From: Ornithinimicrobium pratense
Lineage (GTDB): Bacteria; Actinomycetota; Actinomycetes; Actinomycetales; Dermatophilaceae
Length of the DNA: 64,000 nt
Assembly: GCF_008843165.1 (NCBI RefSeq)
Contig: NZ_CP044427.1
Span: 2,976,001 to 3,040,000 of the forward strand
Reading direction: 5' to 3'
Shown: one piece after another, positions 22,574 to 30,666 of the stretch
Layout of the letters: every line of letters begins with the position of its first letter
Numbering within the stretch: position 1 is the first letter of the stretch
Program-made: the position numbers and the translations under genes
Notes under the pieces: model-generated
The model's input: only the letters and a program-made list of their open reading frames with translations
Databases searched by the model: none
Told to the model about the DNA's origin: nothing

Positions 22574-22640
22574 GAGCGGGTCACCTGTCGCGGCCGGGCG
22601 GAGCGGGTCACCTGTCGCGGCCGGGCGGAGCAGGCGACCT
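22574..22640. repeat. 27-bp tandem repeat between the lipoprotein and yigZ genes
   Basis: Two exact 27-bp copies (22574-22600 and 22601-22627), each beginning GAGCGGGTCACCTGTCGC, then a partial diverged third copy GAGCAGGCGACCT. It occupies the gap between convergent genes and reaches the yigZ stop codon. Confidence 0.85.
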
Positions 22641-23289
22641 AGCCGGACGACCCGGGCGGGAGGTCCACCCAGCGGGTGCCGACCTCGTCCACCAACCCGG
22701 CCCCGGACGTCAGCCGCGCCACCTCGCCGCGCACCTGATCGACCCGCTCGGCCGGCACCCCGACCAGCAGGACGACGTCCCCGGCGCCCCAGAGCACGTC
22801 GAGGATCTGCACATCCTGGGCTCGCAGGTCGTGCTCCAGCCGCCCGGTGAGGTCCGGCGTGGTCGCCACCTGCAACAGCTGCAGCTGCTGACGGACCAGG
22901 ATCGCGGCCTGGCCCACCGCCTCCCGCACGGCTCCCCCGTAGGCACGGACCAGCCCACCCGTGCCGAGCAGCGTGCCGCCGAACCAGCGCGTCACCACGG
23001 CGACCACGTCAGTCAACCCGGCGCCGGTGAGCGCCTCGAGCATCGGCATACCGGCGGTGCCCCCCGGCTCACCGTCGTCGTTGCTGCGCACCGTTGACCC
23101 ACCTGGCCCCAGGACGAACGCCGAGCAGTGGTGGCGGGCGTCCCAGTGCGTGCTGCGCGCCTCCTCTACGACCGCCCGCGCGGCGGTCTCGTCACCCACC
23201 GGCCGCAGCCAGCACTCGAAGACCGAGCGCTTCTCCTCCAGGCTCACCACGACCGGGGCGGCCACCGTGCGCAGGGTTGTCGGCTCCAC
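22639..23289 (-). CDS. YigZ/IMPACT-family protein
   Basis: 216 residues. The IMPACT signature is clear: NDDGEPGGTAGMPMLEALTG, followed by VVAVVTRWFGGTLLGTGGLVRAYGGA. The C-terminal domain is the EF-G-like fold of YigZ. YigZ proteins are soluble, of uncertain function, possibly linked to translation or amino-acid stress. The GTG start at 23289 is preceded by TACCCT (23296-23301, minus strand) with 6-nt spacing and no ribosome site, so a leaderless transcript is likely. Divergent copC starts 44 bp away. Confidence 0.88.
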   Translation of the reverse strand: MEPTTLRTVAAPVVVSLEEKRSVFECWLRPVGDETAARAVVEEARSTHWDARHHCSAFVLGPGGSTVRSNDDGEPGGTAGMPMLEALTGAGLTDVVAVVTRWFGGTLLGTGGLVRAYGGAVREAVGQAAILVRQQLQLLQVATTPDLTGRLEHDLRAQDVQILDVLWGAGDVVLLVGVPAERVDQVRGEVARLTSGAGLVDEVGTRWVDLPPGSSG

Positions 23290-23333
23290 CCCCGCAGGGT
23301 ATGCCGTCCCCTCTCCTTCCTAGACTGGCAGGC

Positions 23334-23996
23334 ATGGTCCGCCTGGTGAAGCCCTTCCTGATCAGTCTCCTCGCCTCCCTGGTGCTGCTAGCCCCCGGAG
23401 GCGCGGCCATGGCCCACGACGAGCTGCTCTCCAGCGACCCCGAGGACGGGGCCACCGTCCAGAAGGCACCCGAGGAGCTGGTCCTGACCTTCAGCGGCCA
23501 GATCGCCCAGGTGGGTGCGCAGCTGCAGATCACCGACGACGCGGGCACCGACGTCGCGGACGGCGACCCGGTGGTCCAGGGCACCGACCTGACCCAGCCA
23601 CTGACCGACATTGGCTCCGGTGACTACGAGGTGGTCTGGCGGGTCACCAGCTCCGACGGTCACCCGATCTCCGGCGCCTTCGGTTTCACTGTCGAGGCCG
23701 AGCCGACCGAGGGGGAGACGGCGACCGACGACGCGACCGAGCAGGTCACGGACGGGGCCACTGAGGACGCAGCCACTCAGGAGGCCACCACGGAGGAGGC
23801 CACCACGGGGGAGGCCACCACGGAGGACTCCACGGACGAGGTCACCGAGGAGGCGACCCCGCAGGCCGCCGATGCCACCGCCGACACCACCGACGACGAG
23901 GGCGGGATGCCCGCCTGGGTCTGGCTCGTGATCGGCGTCGCCGTGCTGGCCCTGGTGGCGCTGCTGGCCCGCACATGGAGCCGCGGCCGCAGCTGA
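23334..23996 (+). CDS. CopC-domain exported protein, membrane anchored
   Basis: 220 residues. A signal peptide (LISLLASLVLLAPGGAAMA) is cleaved before HDELLSSDPEDGATV, leaving an N-terminal His as in copper-binding CopC. The CopC beta-fold continues through VVWRVTSSDGHPISGAFGFTV. A Thr/Glu/Ala-rich linker built on TTEEATTGEATTEDS repeats (residues about 130-185) leads to a C-terminal membrane helix (WVWLVIGVAVLALVALLA). It probably binds copper on the outer face of the membrane. TAGACT (23321-23326) ends 7 nt before the ATG, so the mRNA should be leaderless. No CopD gene is adjacent. Confidence 0.88.
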   Translation: MVRLVKPFLISLLASLVLLAPGGAAMAHDELLSSDPEDGATVQKAPEELVLTFSGQIAQVGAQLQITDDAGTDVADGDPVVQGTDLTQPLTDIGSGDYEVVWRVTSSDGHPISGAFGFTVEAEPTEGETATDDATEQVTDGATEDAATQEATTEEATTGEATTEDSTDEVTEEATPQAADATADTTDDEGGMPAWVWLVIGVAVLALVALLARTWSRGRS

Positions 23997-24005
23997 CCCG
24001 CACGT

Positions 24006-24026
24006 GCGCGACCGACCGGGTCGCGC
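24006..24026 (+). terminator. Hairpin after copC
   Basis: GCGCGACC (24006-24013) pairs with GGTCGCGC (24019-24026) around GACCG, 10 bp after the copC stop. Confidence 0.5.
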
Positions 24027-24079
24027 CGCACCACGGAAACCTGGGTCCCCGCCCCGCATCCGGTCCGGGCCGATTCCGG

Positions 24080-24104
24080 ATGAGAGCCACGTCTCATGTA
24101 ACCT
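24080..24104 (+). promoter_or_regulatory. Promoter and inverted-repeat operator candidate upstream of the DUF3073 gene
   Basis: ATGAGA (24080-24085) and TCTCAT (24092-24097) form a perfect 6-bp inverted repeat spaced by 6 bp, immediately before a -10-like TAACCT (24099-24104). Its place over the -35/-10 region suggests a repressor or activator site. The DUF3073 start is about 95 bp downstream. The binding protein is unknown. Confidence 0.4.
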
Positions 24105-24199
24105 AGGGCGCACGTAGATCACACACCCCGGGACGGCTCCGCGACCTGAGCACTCAGCCAGTGATGCCGAACCCGCAGACGACGCAAGGGGGTCTCGCC

Positions 24200-24439
24200 A
24201 TGGGGCGCGGCCGAGCCAAGGCAAAGCAGATCAAGGTTGCCCGGAAGTTGAAGTACTCGACTCCGGAGACCGACCTCACAGCACTCGAACGCGAGCTTCG
24301 AGCATCACGAGGAGAGCCCAGCGAGGGCTACTCCCCGGTCGAGGACGACGCTGGCGAGGACAACGACACCCACGCGTCCTACGACGCGGACGACGACCAG
24401 GACGACTACGGGTCCTGGACCGGCAACGGCCACCGCTGA
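24200..24439 (+). CDS. DUF3073 protein
   Basis: 79 residues, starting MGRGRAKAKQIKVARKLKYS, the diagnostic DUF3073 N-terminus. The basic N-terminal half may bind nucleic acid; the C-terminal half is very acidic (DDAGEDNDTHASYDADDDQDDY). The ATG at 24200 gives the conserved start; an upstream ATG at 24161 would add 13 residues. In actinobacteria this small gene is commonly found beside purM and purF, as here. Its function is unknown. Confidence 0.85.
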   Translation: MGRGRAKAKQIKVARKLKYSTPETDLTALERELRASRGEPSEGYSPVEDDAGEDNDTHASYDADDDQDDYGSWTGNGHR

Positions 24440-24499
24440 GGCCCGTGGACGGTCGGGCCGTGCTGCGTGACGAGGACCTGGACCTCTGGACGGAGAACC

Positions 24500-25021
24500 A
24501 TGGCGCGAGCTCGCCACGAAGCCTCATGGACTGACGCCGAGGCCACGGTCAAGGGCAGCACCCACCGCAACCGGCCGTGGGTGCTGATCCTGTGTGTGGC
24601 GCTCATCGTGGGCCTGGCCAGCCTGGGCTACTCCCGGTTCTGGAACCTGCAGACCGTCAGCTACGAGCTGCGCGAGTGCGCGCAGCCGCTGACGGAGGAG
24701 TCCACCTGGGAGCAGATCCAGGCCGCCGCGTGCGACCCGGCCGAGCCCGGGCAGACGAGGCTGTGGGTCACCAACGAGGGTGAGCAGATCGAGCCGGCCA
24801 CGGTCGAGGGATCGACGTTCAGCTTCGAGATGATCCCGATCCACTCCACCGCCCCGGGCCTGCGCGTCGAGCTCGGCCGCCCGGCGCAGTCCATCGTCAT
24901 CGCCGAGCCGGAGAACCAGCAGATCCGGCGCCAGATGAACGCCGACAGCGCCGGCACCTCCTGGAGCGCCAACATCGGCTCTCGCGGCCCCCTGCACTAC
25001 TGGGTCCTCGTCACCCCCTGA
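24500..25021 (+). CDS. Single-pass membrane protein, unknown function
   Basis: 173 residues. One hydrophobic helix (PWVLILCVALIVGLASLGY, about residues 26-44) follows a short polar N-terminus, so most of the protein should be outside. The outer part has two cysteines (RECAQPL and AAACDPAEP) that could form a disulfide. GGAG sits 6 nt before the ATG at 24500. I do not recognise the family. It lies 60 bp after the DUF3073 gene and is convergent with purM. Confidence 0.65.
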   Translation: MARARHEASWTDAEATVKGSTHRNRPWVLILCVALIVGLASLGYSRFWNLQTVSYELRECAQPLTEESTWEQIQAAACDPAEPGQTRLWVTNEGEQIEPATVEGSTFSFEMIPIHSTAPGLRVELGRPAQSIVIAEPENQQIRRQMNADSAGTSWSANIGSRGPLHYWVLVTP

Positions 25022-25027
25022 CGCGGC

Positions 25028-26134
25028 TCAGGACGTCGGGTAGGACCCGACCATCTGCACCGCGCCGCCGTCGACGCCTTTCGCACCCTGGACCACGGGC
25101 GCATCGTGCCGGGCGGCGTCAGGCCCCGTGACTGCCCCCACGGCCCACGCCTCGATCCCGTGCCCGGCCAGCATCTGCACCGCCCGTTCTACCCCCTCGG
25201 GGGCGAGGACGGCGACGAACCCGACCCCCATGTTGAGGGTCTGCTCGAGGTCGCCCAGCTCCACCCGGCCCTGCTCCTGCACCAGGCCAAAGATCGCCGG
25301 CGGTGTCCAGCAGCGCTCTACGGTCGCCAGCACGCCCGCCGGCAGCACGCGGGCCAGGTTCGCGGCCAGGCCGCCGCCGGTGACGTGCGAGAGCGCGTGC
25401 AGGCCGAGATCCGCCCTGGCCAGCTCCAGCAACGGGCGGCTGTAGATCCGCGTCGGCTCCAGGCACTCCTCCCCCAGGGTCCGGCCCAGCTCCTCGACGT
25501 GCCGGTCCCACCCCCAACCGGCCGCAGCGAAGACCCGCCGCACCAGTGAGTAGCCGTTGGAGTGCAGCCCGGAGGAGGCCAGGGCCAGCACCACGTCGCC
25601 CTCCTGCACCCGATGGGGGCCGAGCACCTCATCCCGCTCCACGACACCGGTCGCGGCGCCGGCCACGTCATACTCGTCCGGGTCGAGCAGCCCTGGGTGC
25701 TCGGCAGTCTCCCCGCCCACGAGCGCGACGCCGGCCAGCTCGCAGCCGCGGGCGATGCCGGAGACGATCGCGGCGATCCGCTCCGGCACGACCTTGCCAC
25801 AGGCGATGTAGTCGGTCATGAACAGCGGCTCAGCCCCGCTGACCACGATGTCGTCCACCACCATCCCCACCAGGTCCTGGCCGATCGTGTCGTGCACGTC
25901 CATCGCCTGGGCGATCGCCACCTTGGTTCCCACCCCGTCGGTCGAGGAGGCCAGCACCGGGTGCCGCATGCCCTTCAGCGCTGACGCGTCGAACATCCCC
26001 GCGAACCCGCCCAGCCCGCCCAGCACCTCGGGCCGGCTCGCCCGGCGCACCGACTCCTTCATCAACTCGACCGCGCGGTCACCGGCGTGGACGTCCACGC
26101 CGGCGCTGGCGTAGGTGATCGGCTGGTCGGTCAT
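25028..26134 (-). CDS. purM: Phosphoribosylformylglycinamidine cyclo-ligase PurM
   Basis: ATP-dependent AIR synthetase, fifth step of purine synthesis. It has 368 residues. Family motifs are ITYASAGVDVHAGDRAVELM, PVLASSTDGVGTKVAIAQAM, GQDLVGMVVDDIVVSGAEPL, and GLHSNGYSLVRRVF. The ATG overlaps the stop of the upstream transporter gene as ATGA, so it is translationally coupled in the purF-transporter-purM operon. It is convergent with the membrane protein gene ending 6 bp away. Confidence 0.96.
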   Translation of the reverse strand: MTDQPITYASAGVDVHAGDRAVELMKESVRRASRPEVLGGLGGFAGMFDASALKGMRHPVLASSTDGVGTKVAIAQAMDVHDTIGQDLVGMVVDDIVVSGAEPLFMTDYIACGKVVPERIAAIVSGIARGCELAGVALVGGETAEHPGLLDPDEYDVAGAATGVVERDEVLGPHRVQEGDVVLALASSGLHSNGYSLVRRVFAAAGWGWDRHVEELGRTLGEECLEPTRIYSRPLLELARADLGLHALSHVTGGGLAANLARVLPAGVLATVERCWTPPAIFGLVQEQGRVELGDLEQTLNMGVGFVAVLAPEGVERAVQMLAGHGIEAWAVGAVTGPDAARHDAPVVQGAKGVDGGAVQMVGSYPTS

Positions 26135-27492
26135 GGAGTCCCCTCGGTCTTCGGGCGGTCGGGCGGCTCCAGGGTATGCCGTGCCGATCCGCCTCCATCC
26201 TGGTGGCTGCGCCGCTCGCTCGACGGCTGGGCGCCGGGGCTCTCCGGCGCACGATCGGCGTCAGCGCTGGCGCCGGATGGCGGGTCGGGCTGCTCGGGCC
26301 CCGGTTCGGCGTGCTGTCCGGTCTGCTGCTCGGCCCCACCCGGGCGCGGCCGGGGTGCGGCCCGGGCGGCCAGCTCCTCGAACGGTGGCGAGGGGTGGGC
26401 GCCGATCCCCTTGGCGGCCCGCAGCTCCGGCGGCAGCTCGCGGCGCCAGCCCCGGACGGCCGCGGTGAGGATGCCTGCGATGGGCACGGCAAGGAAGAGC
26501 CCGGGCAGGCCCAGGGCGATGCCGCCGGCGGTGGAAAGCAGCAGGGTCAGCAAGGGCGGGAACTCCATGGCCCGGCTCATCAGCAGCGGGGAGAGGACGT
26601 TGCCCTCGATCTGCTGGACGGCCAGGACGATGAGCAGGACCCAGATCGCGGTCGTCACGCCGTTGAAGAAGAGGGCGACGGCCACCGCGACGGCGCCGGC
26701 CACCGTCGCGCCGATCATCGGGATGAAGCCGAGGATGAAGGTGAGCAGCCCGATGGGGACGGCCAGGGGCACGCCGAGCAGGTACAGGCCCATCCCGATG
26801 AAGATCCCGTCGACCGCGCCGGTGACGGTCGAGGCGAACATCCACCAGCGGGCGGTGGTGACCGCGTCCCGGATCGCCGCGAAGGCCGGCAGCTGCCGGC
26901 TGCCGGGGACCGCGCCGACGATGCCCTGCGTCATGGTCTTGCCGCCGATGAGCGCGAAGATGGTGGCGAAGAGCGCGACCACCACGACGGTGAGGGTCGA
27001 ACCCAGCCCGGCCAGCGTGGTGCGGGCATACCCGCCCAGCCCGGCGGCGATGTCGCCCAGCCGGCTCTGCAGCTGCCCCTGCACGTTGTCCACGAACTCC
27101 GGCGGCAGCTCCCAGCCCCGCTCCAGGAACCAGTCGTTGGCCTCGGTGAGGCTGCCCGCGACGGCGTCGAAGATCCGCGGCCCGGCGTCGAGCATCTGGA
27201 TGAGGGTGAACCAGGCCAGGGCGGCGATGCCGGCGGCGTAGACCGCGACGACGAGCAGCGTGGCCGGCGCCCGTGGCAGGTGCCGCTCGAGCCGGCCGAC
27301 GACCGGCCACAGCAGCGCTGCCTGGGTGAAGGCGACGAAGGCCGCGATCGCGATGACCGTGACCTGCAGACCGAGCCAGATGACCAGCAGCGCCGCCGCA
27401 GCGATCAGCAGCATCCGCCAGGCGATGGTGGCCTCCAGACGCAGCCACGTCGGGCGGGCAGCGGCGGCCCCCGTGGGCTCGGTCGTGGTCAC
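26131..27492 (-). CDS. AI-2E-family (PerM-like) transporter between purF and purM
   Basis: 453 residues with eight or so membrane helices in the AI-2E exporter layout: two N-terminal helices, a soluble loop, then helices including GLLTFILGFIPMIGATVAG and LLTLLLSTAGGIALGLPGLFLAVP, the family's conserved C-terminal region. The last 110 residues are a Pro/Ser/Gln-rich cytoplasmic tail. The GTG start at 27490-27492 overlaps the purF stop (GTGA) and its stop overlaps purM (ATGA). The open frame extends further upstream but there it is a shadow of purF. The substrate is unknown; location suggests co-expression with purine synthesis. Confidence 0.85.
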   Translation of the reverse strand: MTTTEPTGAAAARPTWLRLEATIAWRMLLIAAAALLVIWLGLQVTVIAIAAFVAFTQAALLWPVVGRLERHLPRAPATLLVVAVYAAGIAALAWFTLIQMLDAGPRIFDAVAGSLTEANDWFLERGWELPPEFVDNVQGQLQSRLGDIAAGLGGYARTTLAGLGSTLTVVVVALFATIFALIGGKTMTQGIVGAVPGSRQLPAFAAIRDAVTTARWWMFASTVTGAVDGIFIGMGLYLLGVPLAVPIGLLTFILGFIPMIGATVAGAVAVAVALFFNGVTTAIWVLLIVLAVQQIEGNVLSPLLMSRAMEFPPLLTLLLSTAGGIALGLPGLFLAVPIAGILTAAVRGWRRELPPELRAAKGIGAHPSPPFEELAARAAPRPRPGGAEQQTGQHAEPGPEQPDPPSGASADADRAPESPGAQPSSERRSHQDGGGSARHTLEPPDRPKTEGTP

Positions 27493-29033
27493 CGTCCGGA
27501 TGTCGCCTGCTGGTCCAGGGTGCCCACGTCGGTGACGTCCACCTCGTCGTGCACCGCCGCGAACTGCAGCTCCAGCACATCCTTGCCGAGCTGGTCGCGA
27601 CTGGGCAGCGTGATCGGATAGTCGCCGCTGAAGCAGGCCGTGCACAGCGCCGACCTGTCCTGCTCCGTGGCCGCGACCATCCCCTCCTCGGAGATGTAGC
27701 CCAGCGAGTCGGCCCCGATCGAGGCGCGGATGTCCTCGACCGCCAGGCCGGTGGCGATGAGCTCGGCCCGGGTGGCGAAGTCGATGCCGTAGAAACACGG
27801 CCAGCGCACCGGCGGGGAGGAGATCCGGACGTGCACCTCCGCCGCCCCGGCCTCCCGCAGCATCCGCACCAGCGCCCGCTGGGTGTTGCCGCGCACGATC
27901 GAGTCGTCGACCACCACCAGCCGCTTGCCCTTGATGACGTCACGCAGCGGGTTGAGCTTGAGCCGGATCCCCAGCTGCCGGATCGTCTGCGAGGGGGCGA
28001 TGAAGGTGCGGCCGACGTAGGCGTTCTTCACCAGGCCGTGACCGAAGGGGATCCCGGAGGCCTCGGCGTAGCCGATGGCCGCGGGGGTGCCGGACTCGGG
28101 GGTGGGCATGACCATGTCGGCCTCGACCGGGTGCTCGGCCGCCAGCCGGCGGCCCATCTCGACCCGGCTGTCATAGACCTCCCGGCCGGCGATCGTGGTG
28201 TCCGGGCGGGCCAGGTAGACCCACTCGAAGACGCAACGTTTGGGCGCCGGCTCGGCGAACCGCTGGCTGCGCAGGCCGTTCTCGTCGATGGCGATGAGCT
28301 CTCCGGGCTCGATCTCGCGCACGACCGAGGCCCCGACGATGTCCAGCGCGGCGGTCTCGGAGGCGACCACCCAGCCACGCTCCAGCCGGCCCAGGACCAA
28401 GGGGCGCACTCCCTGAGGGTCGCGGGCGGCATACAGGGTCGTCTCGTTGCAAAAGACCAGGCTGAAGGCGCCACGCAGCAGCGGCAGCACCCGCAGCGCG
28501 GCGGTCTCCAGGGGAATGTCCGGGTCGCAGGTGAGCAGACCGGTGACGAGCGCGGTGTCGGTGGTGTTGCCGCGGCCAACCTCTCCGCGAGAGCGGCTCA
28601 GATCGCCGCCGAGCGCCTCGGCGAGCCGGTCACGCAGCTCGGCGGTGTTGATGAGGTTGCCGTTGTGGGTCAGCGCGACCGTGTGGTCCGCGGTGCCGCC
28701 CAGGGTGGGCTGGGCGTTCTCCCACGAGTTGCGCCCGGTCGTGGAGTAGCGGCAGTGGCCGACGGCCAGGTGGCCGGGCAGGGAGGCCAGTGCGGACTCG
28801 TCGAAGACCTGGCTGACCAGGCCCACGTCCTTGTAGACCACGAGCCGCTGGCCGTCGCTGGTGGCGATGCCGGCCGCCTCCTGGCCGCGGTGCTGCAGCG
28901 CGTAGAGGCCGAAGTAGGTGAGCTTGGCGACCTCCTCGCCGGGGGCCCATACCCCGAAGACCCCGCAGGCGTCCTGGGGCAGACGCTCACCGGGCAGGAG
29001 GTCGTGCGAGAGCCGTCCGTCAGGTCGTGCCAC
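27489..29033 (-). CDS. purF: Amidophosphoribosyltransferase PurF
   Basis: Committed step of purine synthesis: PRPP plus glutamine to phosphoribosylamine. From the GTG at 29033 the protein has 514 residues: a 22-residue propeptide ending QDA, then the N-terminal nucleophile Cys of CGVFGVWAPGEE. The glutaminase domain has LQHRGQEAAGI and THNGNLINTAELR. The PRPP loop is VVVDDSIVRGNT. Cysteines in RCVFEWVY, WPCFYGID and CTACFSGDYP match the ligands of the Bacillus-type 4Fe-4S cluster. GGAAGG lies upstream of the GTG. An upstream in-frame start at 29231 lacks family similarity. It is the first gene of the operon and divergent from a DsbA-like gene. Confidence 0.95.
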   Translation of the reverse strand: MARPDGRLSHDLLPGERLPQDACGVFGVWAPGEEVAKLTYFGLYALQHRGQEAAGIATSDGQRLVVYKDVGLVSQVFDESALASLPGHLAVGHCRYSTTGRNSWENAQPTLGGTADHTVALTHNGNLINTAELRDRLAEALGGDLSRSRGEVGRGNTTDTALVTGLLTCDPDIPLETAALRVLPLLRGAFSLVFCNETTLYAARDPQGVRPLVLGRLERGWVVASETAALDIVGASVVREIEPGELIAIDENGLRSQRFAEPAPKRCVFEWVYLARPDTTIAGREVYDSRVEMGRRLAAEHPVEADMVMPTPESGTPAAIGYAEASGIPFGHGLVKNAYVGRTFIAPSQTIRQLGIRLKLNPLRDVIKGKRLVVVDDSIVRGNTQRALVRMLREAGAAEVHVRISSPPVRWPCFYGIDFATRAELIATGLAVEDIRASIGADSLGYISEEGMVAATEQDRSALCTACFSGDYPITLPSRDQLGKDVLELQFAAVHDEVDVTDVGTLDQQATSGR

Positions 29034-29205
29034 GGTGCCATCCTTCCACAGCACCCCGCCCCCGCCGAACCTCTGCGGACGCAGGGCCGGACGACATGCC
29101 TGCCCGCACGGTGCACTGGGGCGGGATGTCGCGCGAAGAGCACGCGCGAAGGCCACCAGGAGGGCCACCAGGGAATGCTCTTCTGCGACCCCGGGTTGCC
29201 GGGGT

Positions 29206-29931
29206 ATGCGCATCGACATCTGGTCCGACATCGCCTGCCCCTGGTGCTATATCGGCAAGCGCCGCCTGGAGAGCGCAGTCGAGGGTTTTGCGCACCGGGA
29301 CGACGTGGAGGTCGTCTGGCACAGCTTCGAGCTCGACCCCGGCGCGCCGGTGCCGCCGACGGAGAAGACCTCGGTGCACCTGGCCAGGAAGTACGGCGGC
29401 GGGCCCGGGCAGATCGCCGAGATGACCCGGCGGGTGGCCGAGACGGCGCAGGCGCAGGGCCTGGACTACCGGCTCGACGACACGATGCACGTCGCCACCC
29501 GGGACGCCCACCGTCTCCTGCACCTGGCGCTGGAGAGCGGGGGCGCCGCGCAGCAGGGCGCCCTGAAGGAGCGGCTGTTGGAGGACTATTTCGTCAGGGC
29601 GCTGGACGTCAGCGACCACGCCGTCCTGCGGGCGGCCGCGACCGAGGTGGGGCTGGCGGAAGCAGAGGTGGACCGCGTGCTGACGACGCAGGCCTACCAC
29701 CGCGAGGTGTCGGCCGACATCGAGCAGGCGCGGGCCTACGGCGCCAACGGGGTGCCGTTCTTCGTGGTCGACGGCCGCTACGGCATCTCCGGCGCGCAGC
29801 CGATCGAGGTCTTCGCCGGCGCGCTGCAGCAGGCCTGGGCGGAGTCCCACCCGCAGCTGACCACCATCGCCGGTGGCGCGGACGCCGAGGCGTGCGGCCC
29901 GGACGGCTGCGAGGTCCCGCAGCGGCCCTGA
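29206..29931 (+). CDS. DsbA-family (FrnE-like) oxidoreductase
   Basis: 241 residues with no signal peptide, so cytoplasmic. The thioredoxin-fold N-terminus MRIDIWSDIACPWCYIGKRR carries the CPWC active site. A helical insert follows, then the cis-Pro region GVPFFVVDGRYGISGAQP and C-terminal YGANG. FrnE-type proteins are linked to oxidative-stress tolerance and polyketide tailoring; the role here is unknown. It ends with EACGPDGCEVPQRP, a second Cys pair. The ATG at 29206 gives the conserved start. Divergent from purF; convergent with the small membrane gene downstream. Confidence 0.88.
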   Translation: MRIDIWSDIACPWCYIGKRRLESAVEGFAHRDDVEVVWHSFELDPGAPVPPTEKTSVHLARKYGGGPGQIAEMTRRVAETAQAQGLDYRLDDTMHVATRDAHRLLHLALESGGAAQQGALKERLLEDYFVRALDVSDHAVLRAAATEVGLAEAEVDRVLTTQAYHREVSADIEQARAYGANGVPFFVVDGRYGISGAQPIEVFAGALQQAWAESHPQLTTIAGGADAEACGPDGCEVPQRP

Positions 29932-29985
29932 CCGGCCTCGCCCCTCACCGGCGTCGACCCCAGGAGGGTCTCAGCGGGGAGGGTC

Positions 29986-30252
29986 TCAGCCGGCGCGGCG
30001 CATGCTGGCGCGGTCCGCCACCAGGTAGATGATCGCGGCGATGAGGGCGCCGAAGAACGCACCGACGGCGCTGAGGAGCACCACGTCCTGCATCAGCGAC
30101 CTGCTCGCGGTCTCCGGGCCGAAGTAGCCCAGGGCGCCACCGGCGACCAGTCCGATGATCGCTCCCACGACGAGGAAGCTCCACATCTGCGGCCGACGAC
30201 GATAGGTCACCTGCTGCGGGGCGGGGGTCTCGTCCTGGTCCTGGTCACTCAC
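29986..30252 (-). CDS. Two-helix membrane protein, unknown function
   Basis: 88 residues. An acidic N-terminus precedes two helices, WSFLVVGAIIGLVAGGALGYF and VVLLSAVGAFFGALIAAIIYL. The GTG at 30252 is chosen because GATACT (30260-30265, minus strand) ends 7 nt before it; a GTG 15 bases further out is open but lies within that hexamer. I do not recognise the family with certainty. It lies 25 bp downstream of the sterol-carrier gene and may share its transcript. Confidence 0.65.
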   Translation of the reverse strand: MSDQDQDETPAPQQVTYRRRPQMWSFLVVGAIIGLVAGGALGYFGPETASRSLMQDVVLLSAVGAFFGALIAAIIYLVADRASMRRAG

Positions 30253-30277
30253 GTCCTCCAGTATCACCCGGGACGGC

Positions 30278-30655
30278 TCAGATCATGGCTTCGGGGAGGA
30301 CCGGGAGGTATGCCGTGAGGTCGGCCCGCTGACCCGACGCACGCAGGGCACCGCTCGCCTCCGCGTCGGCCCAGGCCAGCTGGCCGGTGGCCAGCCCGAG
30401 CCAGGTCTGCGGGTCGGTCTCGACGACGTTGGTCGGGGTGCCGCGCGTGTGCCGTGGCCCCTCCACGCACTGCACGGCCGCGAAGGGCGGCACCCGGACC
30501 TCGACCGACCGTCCGGGGGCCACGCTGGCCAGCTCCTCCAGGGTGTACCGGACCGCGGTGGCCAGCACCGTGCGGGGCACCCCGGTCTGCGCGGCCAGCC
30601 ACGCGGCGACGGCCTGCTCGCCGTCGGCGGGGTCGGTACGGCGACGGGGCGGCAT
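30278..30655 (-). CDS. Sterol-carrier-family protein
   Basis: 125 residues, small and soluble. Segments such as VRYTLEELASVAPGRSVEVRVPPFAAVQCVEG and VVETDPQTWLGLATGQLAWADA match the actinobacterial sterol carrier family (MDMPI/SCP2-like) that is often encoded near purF. The ATG at 30655 has GAGG 9 nt upstream. It begins 11 bp after the arcA stop, so they probably share an mRNA. The ligand is unknown. Confidence 0.75.
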   Translation of the reverse strand: MPPRRRTDPADGEQAVAAWLAAQTGVPRTVLATAVRYTLEELASVAPGRSVEVRVPPFAAVQCVEGPRHTRGTPTNVVETDPQTWLGLATGQLAWADAEASGALRASGQRADLTAYLPVLPEAMI

Positions 30656-30666
30656 ACCGGACCGCC

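Noticed and set aside
27549..30032. 827-codon plus-strand frame across purF and the DsbA-like gene
   Set aside because: Shadow frame; purF on the minus strand has all catalytic and Fe-S motifs, and the tail only reads the DsbA-like gene in the wrong frame.
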